DNA from: Balanoglossus misakiensis
Taxonomy: Eukaryota; Hemichordata
Length of the DNA stretch: 64,000 nt
Assembly: GCA_040954595.2 (NCBI GenBank)
Contig: CM082593.2
Span: 4,092,001 to 4,156,000, forward strand
Reading direction: 5' to 3'
The notes under the pieces are model-generated. The model did not search any database. It saw only the letters and a program-made list of their open reading frames with translations, and was not told where the DNA came from. The position numbers and the translations under genes are program-made. Below are positions 45,105 to 57,200 of this stretch, in pieces (the first letter of the stretch is position 1; each line of letters begins with the position of its first letter).

Positions 45105-45147
45105 CCGCCATGTTGGAATGACGTCACCACCACGGCATTCTGGGAAT
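45105..45147 (-). promoter_or_regulatory. Compact USP53/54 promoter: ZNF143, CRE and YY1-type sites
   Basis: Read on the minus strand, within about 42 bases: TTCCCAGAATGC (45146-45135, ZNF143/Staf-like), the palindrome TGACGTCA (45126-45119, CREB/ATF site), and AACATGGCGG (45114-45105, YY1-like). This trio is typical of TATA-less housekeeping promoters, where a YY1-type ATGGCGG often sits at the start of transcription. Confidence 0.6.
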
Positions 45148-48100
45148 ATGGGGCTAATAATAGATTTGTATTCAGACGCACGCATATACTCGTGAATGAG
45201 TCATTAATTAAATATTAATCGAAGAAATTGTTCTTGTTTAGTGACAAGAAGAAGATTGAGTTATAGTGTTTCTCTGATATAGTAAATAACAGTATACATA
45301 ACATGCATACTCTTCTCAGTTGACCACAAAACAGAATTGACACTGCTAATTGAAAAAGAAAACCACCCCAAACACGATTAAACTTTTTTGTTATATTTTA
45401 GATACAATTGATTTTCTCTGGCAGTCATCCTGTTTACAGAGGTAGCAATGGACGGCCTTCCTGTTTTTGTCTTTTGCGGGCTCAGGTATGTTATAAGCAT
45501 GCCTTGAAGGCACAGTGGACTGGAGTAGAAAAAGAGCATGGCGATATTGAATCATTCAAAATTTACCGATTAGTGAAGTCAAACAAATTAACAACATGGT
45601 AACTGCCCCCCCCCCTCAAAAATTGCCCCACATGCCACTGATTAAACCTTCTTTCTACATACCATTTAAAAACGTTCTCCACAACACATTAATAACTTAT
45701 ATTCTATAAACATTATTGAACGTATATGGCATTTCTCGGACCATGTACCAGGGCACGTTTTTGTATATAGGGCGCCCCCATAGAGGCTCCACCATTACGC
45801 TTTTGTTTTCAACAACAACGGAAAAACAAGCTTGTCGCGCAAAGCGGCGTTATCCAATGAAATCGCGAGTCATGGTTGACTGGGCTAAATTTGTTAAAAT
45901 GTAAATTTATTGTCATATTTCGAGTGTTGTGCAGGTAGACGAGTAAAATACATTTCACGAGGAAGATTGCATTGATTGTAAAGCTAAGGTGTTATATACT
46001 CAAACGGTAAATTTGCAGTTTTCCGACGGCTGCTGATACAAATGAAAATGGGCGATGTCAACCCCGGCCCTTGTCAACAACAACCTGGGCCCACCATTAA
46101 AGAAACCGCGGGTCCATTGATTTGAATGCGATGCGATATAGCTGGATTTTTAGGGCAAAGGTTCATCCAAGGTCATAATGCAGGTTACCTGTTAGTTCGC
46201 TGCAAAGTAGCGCGAAAATCTTACCCACGTGTTACAATACACCGCCCCACACAATTATTGTCCGAAAGATGTGCACAATTAATGAGTGAAAAATGCCCGA
46301 TTCGCTAGTTATTAATTAGTTAAGCACTGTATATAGACAGAACCTCCTTATTTTTTTAAATTTTCATCTTCCTGTTGACGCGCATACCTGTCCTGATCAT
46401 GAGCCGAATGGAAGACGTCGACGTGCAAAAATGTGTTGTTCATCGTCGTGTATCGTGACTGAGAATACAAAAGCACGGGGAGCTTGTCGGCCCAAAGTGG
46501 GTTCTCTGCCAAGTATTTTACGGGGAAAACAAACCTGGTATCAAGAGTTGTTATGGCTTGCCCCTGCCCGGCCCCGAAAGACAAAAACACATCACAGTCG
46601 CAGAAGCGGGTGTAATTGAACGAAAACAAAATCTTAACATTGGTATCTCTACCGTCTTGAGTCAGTCGACGTCACCATGACGACAGTTAGATTTTTAATT
46701 CATAAAATAAGTGGAAAATTTTCAATTTGGAGAAGATGGCGCGATAGATAAAAAAATACGTGAGAGCTGGTGACATTAACTTGTGTTGTTTTGCTCGTCT
46801 CAGTTGGGTTTATTTATATTCGACCTTTGTTAAAAGTACGGGTAATATCATAGACGGGTCTTTCATATGTTTGTTTTTTATTTGCCAATTTGTCGCATGA
46901 TCGTGATAACGAAGCCGCCGGTGTATATCGCTCTTTGTACAGAAATGCCCCCTAACTGAGTGATCGTGAGAAGAACCTCAGGCTCTGTCTGTTGGTGTTA
47001 TATTGGATGCATGCATATTTTAGATAGGGACATATATGTGAAGCATGAATACAACCTGCTTCCCATAAGTAAATTGTATTTTGACAGAGTTGATGAACTG
47101 GATGGGATGACATTCTGATCAGAATCCGTATTACACTAAGTGATTGATGGAACGCCGGTCACTAAATATACAATACAAAAGCTCTTGTCAACACATAGAG
47201 CATACATTCATATTCAGCGAGACCGGTAAATTTCGTTCATTTTCATCAACACATCATCAAAAAATCATTTGTTCATAACATTATATATCATTCACCGACT
47301 CATAGACTATCATAATGGTTAATGGAAATCATTGTACAGTCGATTTTCAGATCCAAAGCGGCATGTTAAAATTCGACTACTTGAATTACGCAATTAAAAC
47401 TGTAGCTTCATTATATTTCATAATATCGGCACTAGGTAAAATACAGAAATATTCTTGCGTGTATTACAAATATTATATTCGGTTGTCCTTAATTTTCTTT
47501 AGGAAGACTACATGGCGATAAAGAACATACAGAAATTGTTTATTGGACAGGTTTTTAAATTTTAAAATATTAAAGTAATAAATGATTAATGTCGGACGGG
47601 TGTTTGATTAAAAACGACAACTGGTATAGTATGAATATTCATCGATTTTTCACGTTGATAATTATTTATTTGGAAATACTATTTCAAATTCACGGATATG
47701 TCACCATGGTTTCCGTTGGCACATCTGTAAGTGTGTTTGCATAACAATTATTCCGGTGTAATGAGCTTCACGAACAGACATGTTGAGAGCCGGGGTCGTT
47801 CACCTCTGCGGATTCGCCGATGAAGCGCGCCAGTATTACCGGTTTTTTGACGAATTGCCTTTTACAAAAACATCCGTTATCCGCCTTTGCATGATTGAAT
47901 TTACCCTCATCGACCTTCTCACGTCCTTGTCTGACTTTTATCTCCTACTACACGACATTTTCTTCACCGCTTTGTGCGACGTGCATGGCTACCGTTTTCC
48001 TTGCCCAATATTTGTCAATGACTGCAAGAGATTCCCTGTACTGCAAAATCTCAAAAAATCTTCAAATATGGAAAACACCCAACTCTTGTTATAAAACGTA

Positions 48101-49512
48101 ACAGACCTGATTTCATGCAGTTTTTTCAGTCTTGAAGTGACAAAGTTGTATTTGTTATAAATAAATAAAATTTACTCGTGCACGTTCATGTTTTTTTTCT
48201 TTGTGTGTGATGAAGGAACCATAGCTTAATGGCGGCCATTTTTTAACGAAATCTGTCTTAAATCATTATAAATGTTGTTATTAATTTTCTGGCGAAATTC
48301 AGCTTAGCATTTGTATTACAAACAGGAAATTTGGTCTTTCGTCTAATTTCTATATTTAACCTTTTATGCGGTCGAATCTGACTCATATTACCTCAAGGGC
48401 AATTCTCAAAGAAGCCGGTTTCAAATTTAAGATGCCGATTAACCTTCATCTTCAACAAGTCGAGGTTAAAATAATGTAAAATAAAGTCTGCTTTGGTTTA
48501 GACGTGAGTGGCTTTCGTATACTCGGTCATTTTTTATGTAAAACCTGGCAAAGCGATATTCCCTGAGCAGAATGATTGTATTGGTGTACTCAGTCTGGTT
48601 GTTGGTCAAAATCAAACAAAGAAACATCGCCTGTTAGAGTCTTATCAAACGTCTTCATAGAGCTGGGGCAAGATATTGTCAATTTCCATTTCACTAAATA
48701 ATTGATTTTCATAAGACATTTGATTGAAATATGTCTGCCTGATAAAATCTTTTAACCCGTTGGTCTTAAATTTATTGAACGTCAGTCATAAAACACTGTT
48801 GTCGGTACATACAAACATCGTTCTCTGTACAAACTACAAACGACTCTAGTTGAAAAGAAACGGTTTGTGGACTGACGTGAACATAATCGCGTATTTATTT
48901 AAAGTCTGCGGAAGCTGGTACGCACTAAAGTATTAACAAAACACAGAAAGGGATTCTTTAGTGAGATTCAAAACGCAAATCCATCAGGATTCCAGTCTCA
49001 TACAGGCGCGGGCCGTGAGCCAAGAGCCGCGGTATTACGTGTGTCGGCATAATTGTCCGACTAGGACATTTACTGAATAACTCCGCCGCATTGTGCGATG
49101 AGTTTAATTCCATTTGTCGAACAAAAAATAGGAATGTTTAATATATCCGCCGGTGGTAAATATCGATCACAGGCTGTGGCTATATTCATCAGGTAGTCTC
49201 ATGACGTCCCCCTCAAGGTTTCGCGGGGATAATGACCTGCCGGTGAGTAACCCGCAGCTGTAGGGGCTGAGGGTGCGAGACATGATGTCATGGCGCAGGA
49301 ATGAAGGCAATGAATGCGTTTGTACCACTTTCTGAACAAGCTGAGAAAGTGTCCGCATTTTTCTCACCTTTCCGACTCTCCAGCTAATAGAAAAGACGTG
49401 CTTTTGTACAGTTCGGACACCTGAAGACGACACAGTCGGAAAGAAAAAAAGTCAAGCCTTGTATGAAACTATAATAAGTGAAAATTTAAGGTCTCTTACA
49501 TATTAAAGGTAC
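45148..49512. other. Gene-free stretch right of the USP53/54 promoter
   Basis: No supported gene was seen. A 104-codon ATG frame (47780-48094, +) is followed within 80 bases by overlapping AATAAA signals at about 48161, but its sequence resembles nothing. A minus-strand frame at 46348-46629 starts from TTG and is also unassigned. The region may include transcribed non-coding RNA. Confidence 0.35.
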
Positions 49513-49548
49513 AGACAGACAGACAGACAGACACACATACATAGAGAT
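49513..49548. repeat. GACA tetranucleotide microsatellite
   Basis: Several tandem gaca/caga units (gacagacagacagacagaca) followed by degenerate cacacatacata text. Confidence 0.9.
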
Positions 49549-52500
49549 ACACACATACACAGACACAGGAATAGACAGACAACGAAAAATTCAACAAAAT
49601 AACGCAAATTATGGTATCAATATCTTATTTTATTTTCTACACACCACCATACTCTGGTTATTCAAAACATAACAGCTTTGTAATGCTCAAACTCCTGTCT
49701 ATAATAGCTTCAAATTGTTTGGCAGAGTGTTTTTCTTGTAAAATAAAAATTCTAAACCATAACAAAATACAATCCAGTCATCAAATATGACAAGTACAAG
49801 GGCAAAAATATACAGAAAAAGATTTTATCATTAATGTAATTTGCATAAGTTCTGTTTCCATGAAAGACAGTATATCTATTATTCAGTTTCTATTTCAAAT
49901 AGAAACTGCTTTCCACTTTTATGAAAATATATTATTTCAACATTAAATTTTAACACTTCCAAAATGTTAATCCAAATATTCCCAGAGTTTGTGGAATGAT
50001 ATTCGTTTGATAAGGTAGAGTCAACCACAATGCACATGTCAACATCATCTCTGGGTTCATTCAATATTAATTTTTAATTACTAAAAAAGCTATGAAAGTT
50101 TGAAGTGATAGATTAGACAGGGAATTGTTCAGCAAAGCAGAGATAGTCTTGGAGGAAAAGTTCAGTTTAAGGGAAAATATGGGCTATGACTCATACTTCC
50201 TGTATTACGCTTGATTGGTTCAAAATGCAAATTCAGATATTTGCATTTTGATCAAATTTTCAAATACCATGAGTGGTGCTATAAAATTAAATAACAAGGA
50301 CGACCACTGATCAACAATTTCTTTCTGGCGGACCACCATATGTAGGTATAGATTTGTGGATGCATCATTTTGATGATTCTGATGTGCAATAACATTTTAA
50401 GTCCCTTGCAACATCTAGCCAGGCAGCAATAATAAAACAGAAATTCTAACTGTTTTGTACTCTGTTCAAATGTACTGTTTGTGTATTAAGTATATCTATT
50501 TTGCATCTACCAGTATATGCAACAAAACAGAACTGTCATGGCCTGTGAGTCAGCACATTTCAACATCCGCATCAATATACAGGACTATAAACTCATGAAA
50601 CAAAAGCAGCAAAACAAGGAGGGGGCCTTCATCCTTTTACGGACTCCCTTGGACATTTTCTAATATCATGTACATAAAATGGAAGTGAGCGTGCCAGAAG
50701 AATTTGCTGTGCAGCCATTTTGCATCCCACCTAATAGCTATGTTCAGCTGCATGTAAACATTTACTATGACAAGATAACCTATCAAAGGTCAGGTCGGTT
50801 AACCTTTCACCTCGTGACCCCCACACTTCCTGCTGATCAGTGCCACACTACATGCTGATTGGCCGACGGCCGACCAGACAAAAGAAGGGCCGGTACACTG
50901 TTATAATTACATGTATGTGAACTGAATTAGGACAGGTCTGGGCAGAATACACCAATTCATCACTCGCATCTGCACAGAATGCTATACGCATCCATCACCT
51001 CAGCTTGGGCCAACCCTATATATTTTAAGGGCAGGGTTGAAACCATTAACAGCAAAATGGGGGTGAAACAGCAGAAATATTTGCAGAACCATAAACCTGC
51101 AAGTCTACGGTAGAATCTATGAAACAAGAAAGTTTTTCTTTGCAATTTTTTTTTACTGAATTCAGAGTGATATTCTAGAACTGTACAACTTTGTACAAGA
51201 ATTCAAATATATCTGTAATGTTTCATTTTAATTCATTAAACACATTACTAAAATACTATGTAATCATATTTTGTTTATAAATTCATTTGGATATTAATTT
51301 TGATGTCTGGAACTGAACAAGAGAGACAGACTGGGCCATGAATGTCTGATCGACCTGGTAATCGGCTTTGATGAAAAATTGGAAGACTGTGATCAGCCCT
51401 AGAAGAGTATAAAGTACAGCTTTGTCGGACATTGATGAAAATTTCATCTTGGAAGTGTTACCGATTGACCAGGTGTCAAAAGAATTCGAAATGCCACTGT
51501 GGAAAAAAGCTGCGTGTCTAGTGGAAAATGAATCCGTGTGCATTTAATGAAATGCATTTTCTCTCCATATGACACCAAATCAACTCACAATATGGGCTTA
51601 TAGAAAGCCAAATTAACTTCTCAGCAGATGGAATACAGTTGTGTGCGTGCTGTGTTCAGGGTTGAGCTGCTCAGATAAAAAAAATTACAGGTACGTATTA
51701 ACGTTTATTGCCAAATATATTCCATGATGAGTTTCCTGCCTAGTATAAAAGACCAAAAAAAAAATACACAAAACATTTGGAATATTGCCAGGAAGTGTGT
51801 GAGAGAGACTATTTCAGGACAGGAACCTTGTTTTACGTCTTTGTGTACAAAAAAAAAAACATTTCAGTAAACATAAGACAATGAAATGCAGACTGCAACC
51901 ACCTGTTGAATAAAGGGAAATCTAACCTGACAGTGATGAACTTTGACCCTGACAGTAATGAACTTTGACCCAACACAGACATGAAATCTGACATGAAATA
52001 TAAACAATTTTCTTATGAGTTGAATTGATAGAGACTGGATTCTGACAGGGTAACTAACAACCTGACAGTTTCTTGCATAGATGAAACACAAGTTCAATGT
52101 TATTGCTGGCAAAAATTCAAAGTATTAATAAAAAATATTGCAGTGTTATTGCATGATACTACATTATTAATTGATTATGTGGGGTTGTCTGATGCACATT
52201 TAATGTGTGTTGCCACCATCTTTGGACTGTACTTTTGGTGAAATTTATAATTCATTGAGGAAATTTCATTATAATAAAAATGTTAATTGAAAAATTTATA
52301 TGTGTGTACTGCGTACACACAGTATATAGAGTTACAGTGGAAGCCAAGCAGGGCAATTGATTCCCAATACAAACTACATGGTGATTACCCATGTAATTGC
52401 AACTTCTAAGACATAATGGACAGAAGACACCACAGACACAAATGTTTAACAGAACTGCACATCAACACAGTAATTATCCGCCAAAAATGCCCATCAACAG

Positions 52501-54264
52501 TCAAAGATCATCTACTCTGCAGCGAAAGAGAATAAAAGATTACGTCTGTCTGGAAGATTGCCGTAATTGAAAGACACTGAGGTGGGCAAACCAGCTTGCC
52601 TGTTCACGCGATACCCACCGCTCGCAGCTTACAAAGAGCTCGGTCATCGTGTTACAACCGACACCAACACGACCGGCAGATCACCTTACGAATTGAAAAC
52701 TGTAATATTTACACCAGGCTGAGGAAGTTTACCCTCTGTTTGCCGGCAACAGAAGTTTTTTTTTTTGGTGAAGCAGGAAATGGGCGGGAAATGAAAATCA
52801 CCGAGGACAATATCCACAGAAATCGGAGTTTTACAACAAAACCGTACACAACGGAAAACCATTGTTTGTTTGACAATTTAGTGGTTTCTCAAGAGAGTTA
52901 TGTCTACATGTAAAGACAGCGCGACCTTGACATATTATTTGACTACAGGCTCCGGGACAAGATGAGGGATGCAGCTGCCAATATACAGAATGAGCTTTGT
53001 TCTTGTGCAAAGGTGGCACCAGACAAGCGGGGACCCCTCTGGTTATAGCACCCTCATGTTCCCTTGGACAAAATAAATAAATAATCTGACCCTGGTCTAG
53101 GGGTCAAGTGTGTACATAATTCCATAGCAACTGGTAAATCTGTTTGTCTACTTTGATCTAGTCTACACATCGTCTTGTTGTCGAGTGGCTGAGAACACTC
53201 CTCACCTGGGCCCACGGAACACCACACAAAGAAACACAAGAATTTTAAAGTGACATGATCGTACATAGATTGGACACTCGGGCTTTTAAGCTACATGGAG
53301 TTGTATATACACATATTTTGGTCTGTTACAGAGTACAAATTGACTACCTGGACAAACACCTTACGCTCATACACTGAGGATGGACTTTCGTGTATTACAC
53401 ATAATTCATATGAAAGAGGGGAAAACTATTTGTACAGGGGGTAAAGGACACTGCTGTTGTAAAAAAAACAAGGTTATGACCGGCACAGTGGCAGAGAACA
53501 AAACACAGGCACTGAACAAAACACCAGAAGTTTGACAAAAGTGGAGGCCGGCCATCGCTGTCATCTACGAGTACAGTCGACAGACCCCACAGGAAACACA
53601 GCAAAAAGTACGACTTTGACAACACTACATTGCTTGAGAAACCCCAAAACAAAGACTACACAAATTTTGCTTGCATACATAGACTGCCATCTGCTTCCTG
53701 GCAAACAGTCAGCACTGTGTGACTGACGTTTCATTTGCGGCAGATGCATATTGAGAGAGAAACCTTGACACATATAGTACAGAGAGTCACGACTCTAGCA
53801 AGGCCACCACAAGGAGTTGCAAGGAACAACAGAAAAAAAAACTGTACAGTACACACATGCTTTGCATTCTGAAATTACTAAGTTGGAAGAGTTGGATGAA
53901 AGAAAGGTGTGTTTTCATTTCAGTTCAGAAGAGTAAATCCTAAAATGAGCTGTAAAGAGAAACTGATTTGAAAACAGATTTTGTTTCTGTACATTCTGAC
54001 ATTGACACTGATGGTTTCAGCTGCGCGTGTGTTTACATGCCATTGACGGTGACCCTATTGATGAGGTCAGATTGGAGGTAGCTTGAGGTTTTATTGTTAG
54101 TTACGGTAGTTCTTAGAGTTCGAACAGCTCAGGCGGAAACGAAAATATAAAGCCAATGTTTTTTCTGAGCTTGCTGACAACTAGGAATCTCTATTACTAA
54201 TTGTCGAGTTCTGTGCGCATATGAACAAATCACTACTGTCATTATCAGTTCCGTGTTTTGCTCA
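49549..54264. other. Gene-free stretch, 3' flank of the Dok-7-like gene
   Basis: No credible coding exon in 4.7 kb. A TTTATT (minus-strand AATAAA) at 54090-54095, about 170 bases past the Dok-7-like stop, is the nearest poly(A) signal. The rest could be intergenic or an extended 3' UTR. A direct echo, ctgacagt-atgaactttgaccc, occurs twice at about 51928 and 51950. Confidence 0.4.
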
Positions 54265-57200
54265 TTAACGTTTACTAGCCATTTTCCGCGTTGCGTGGAA
54301 ATCTATTTCTGCATATTCAACGTCGTCAGCGTCTTTTGCGGGTATCCTGTCGTTCTTCAGGGTGTTCAGTTCAATTTCTTTGCCTTTGGCGCTCCCGTCG
54401 ACTCCGGCGTCTTGTAAGAGGATGGCAGTTTCGTGAATTGTCCACGGATTGCTGCAGTCCGGCATCGACAGAGTCCGGCTGTGGGAGATCTTCCGCCGGC
54501 GCTCCTGCGTCGACCCCAGACTGCACTGCTCCACCAGGGTCTCCGAGCCCAGCATCACTTCCTCCAAGACGTCGCCCGTCGACGAGGCCTGCGACTTCCG
54601 GTCCGGCGTGTCTTGGGAAGCGGGCGACAAGATACTGGAGAGAACGTGTTCGAGCGTTTCCATGGATCCGACCGGAGACTGGGACCTCCGCTCGGCTAAC
54701 GTTGGCAGTGTTGTTGTTGGTTTCACTTCATTCCCCTCCTCACAGACACCCCCCACTGCGCCCAGCAATTCAGTTTCCACATCCTTCTTCTCACTTCCCT
54801 TGTTATTATTATTCCCGTTCCGTCTCACAACTTCGTATTCACTCCCTGTCCGTGGTCGGTGGAAAATAGTATTCCTATACCTCTGCCGGTCGCTGCCTGG
54901 GTAATCAATAAAACTCTGAGAACGCTTCTCAAATCGGTACAGTTGCCCGGAATTCGATGTTAATCCTGGAGACACCCTGGAATACATATCTGACGTCTCC
55001 GAGAGGCTGTATTTCCTGGGAAGACGCAGCGCACCGACCGGAACCTTCTCCTTGGCCGACGAAGATCTCCTGGTTTTCTTAAAGCCCTTAAATCCCGACG
55101 ATTTACTGCTGGATTCATCCGATGCCGAGGAAGATTCCTTGTCTTTTGCAGACAACGACGACAGCTGGATGTTCTCCGCCTTCTCGGAAGATTTCTCTCC
55201 GTTGCCCTTTTTCTTGGATTTCCGCACCGATCCCTTTCCCTTCCCCTTTTGCCTCGCCTTCACACTTTCCGGGTCGGTTAGACTCCGCTTCCGTTGGTAA
55301 GTCTTGTCGTCTCCGTCTTTTCCCTTACTGCTATCCTTGCCTTCCACGGTATCGGCTCCGGATGACGTGTTATTTTCCGTGGTGCTGGGTGATCCTGCCG
55401 CGCACGGTTCCGTGGTGCACCTTTTCCGCTTGTGGGACAAGAATGATTTCCGGGAACTCTTGCTTTCACTTGATCCTGAAATATAGAAACCGAACATTAT
55501 TTACATGGAGTTCTTTTTATATTTAAAATCAGATGTGATGTACAATGTGTAGAAAATGCTTACTTTGGCTGTGACCCGGCTTGGCTTCTTTGTTTTTAAT
55601 TAATGAAAAATAAGAATGCATACTGGCAGTTTATTGATAATTGTTGAAATTGTTGATGCTTCCTCATACATAATTATTCACAAAAAATTTGTCATGTAAA
55701 TTCCATATGTTTCTTTCATGTAATCAGTTACTGTATGGAATTATACCTGACTTCACTGAACAAATGCCTGGCCACCCAGCCAAAACAGTGGCTCAAGAAA
55801 ATCAGCCACTCTCATATTTCAAATCTCAAATTGGTATTTTTGAAGAGGAACGTTTATTGACCTATGAAAACAAGATTCCCAGCAATGTAAACACCTGAGA
55901 CAACATACACATCATGACTGCCCACTCAACTTTTTCCGGAAACTGACAGGCACCCCCACACACACCGTGTGACCCAATTCACAGGCATCACAATCATGCA
56001 TGACAACGTCAAAACAAACTGACAATGCACGGCCAGTAAATAAACTTCACAATGCATCAACAAACAACGGGCGGTGTGCAATCACTGCCGAAGATGTCAC
56101 TTTTACAGGTGTAGCAACACTGAACGGGAGTGGCCCGCCCAGCCGAAAAATTATGGCCTTTTGGCCCGAAGGACAGGAAGAAGTCACTCATGGTGCCTAT
56201 AGACAAACAACGGCTTTCCGGGCTACCTTTTCTTTCTGATAAGCTTCATGGGCAGCTGAGAATAAGTTATTGCATGGGCTTGCCAATGAACAGAGACAGT
56301 ACATCCTCTCTCAGATCAGGCAGAGACGTTCAGGCTTCACACTCACACCTTGTGAAATTGTGGATGTAAAATAGACTTTATAAGTATTGAGATATGATCA
56401 CTGTTTGGTTCCATATGAACTGCATCCCCTTGCTGATGGTTGTTGAAATTTTACTTTCTCAACAAAATAACCGTTTTAAGTCAATCTTTGAACAAAAAGA
56501 TTCAACTCAGCTACCTTAATACATCAGCAGCATTTAGGAGACTGATATGGGCCACTGTGAACTGAGAGGGTGTGACATGCTATTACAAGCTGGTACAGCT
56601 CTATGTATTAATAGTAGTTTGACTGAAAGAACTGGCACTTAATTGGGACTTAATTTATACCCCATGCCATTGTTGCAAAGTTGTAAAATCAGTTGAAACT
56701 TATTGTCCCTGTGCATAAATTATGTACAAATGTATTGTACGTGAGAGTTAATTATAGCAGGGAAATATGGGTTAATGTGACTTGTGTACCACAGCCAGAT
56801 TAGAACAACTGGATATTATTTGCCTTGACTAGAATTCATTTGTCAACAATAACAATGGCCATTACACACATACATGTACAGGCTATATAAACAAGTGGGA
56901 ACTGGGTATATTAGCATGCTGTTTGGCAAAGAGCAAGAAATTGCATTTGATATGCAGAACAAAAATACTAGGAATACCACCAAAAGTTACAGCTACACGT
57001 AATGTCAATTGAAATATACCAAGATTAATTGTATCCAAAGAGGATTAAACAAGCCATGCATGTCCAATGACCCACTGTTGGTAATTAAGAACTAAAAATA
57101 CAATATGGTACAAGCATTATCTCCAACCTCACAACAACATCTTGTCTGTAACCACAACACTAATGGGTCCATTTAGAAATAATAACAACATCTTTTTTTC

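Noticed and set aside
46348-46629. 93-codon minus-strand frame (FVFPVKYLAENPLW...)
   Set aside because: It begins at TTG, not ATG. The first ATG leaves only about 30 codons, and no family resemblance was found.
47780-48094. 104-codon ATG frame followed by AATAAA
   Set aside because: No motif, composition or splice evidence. The poly(A) signals lie in AT-rich sequence where they are expected by chance. Expression data could revive it.
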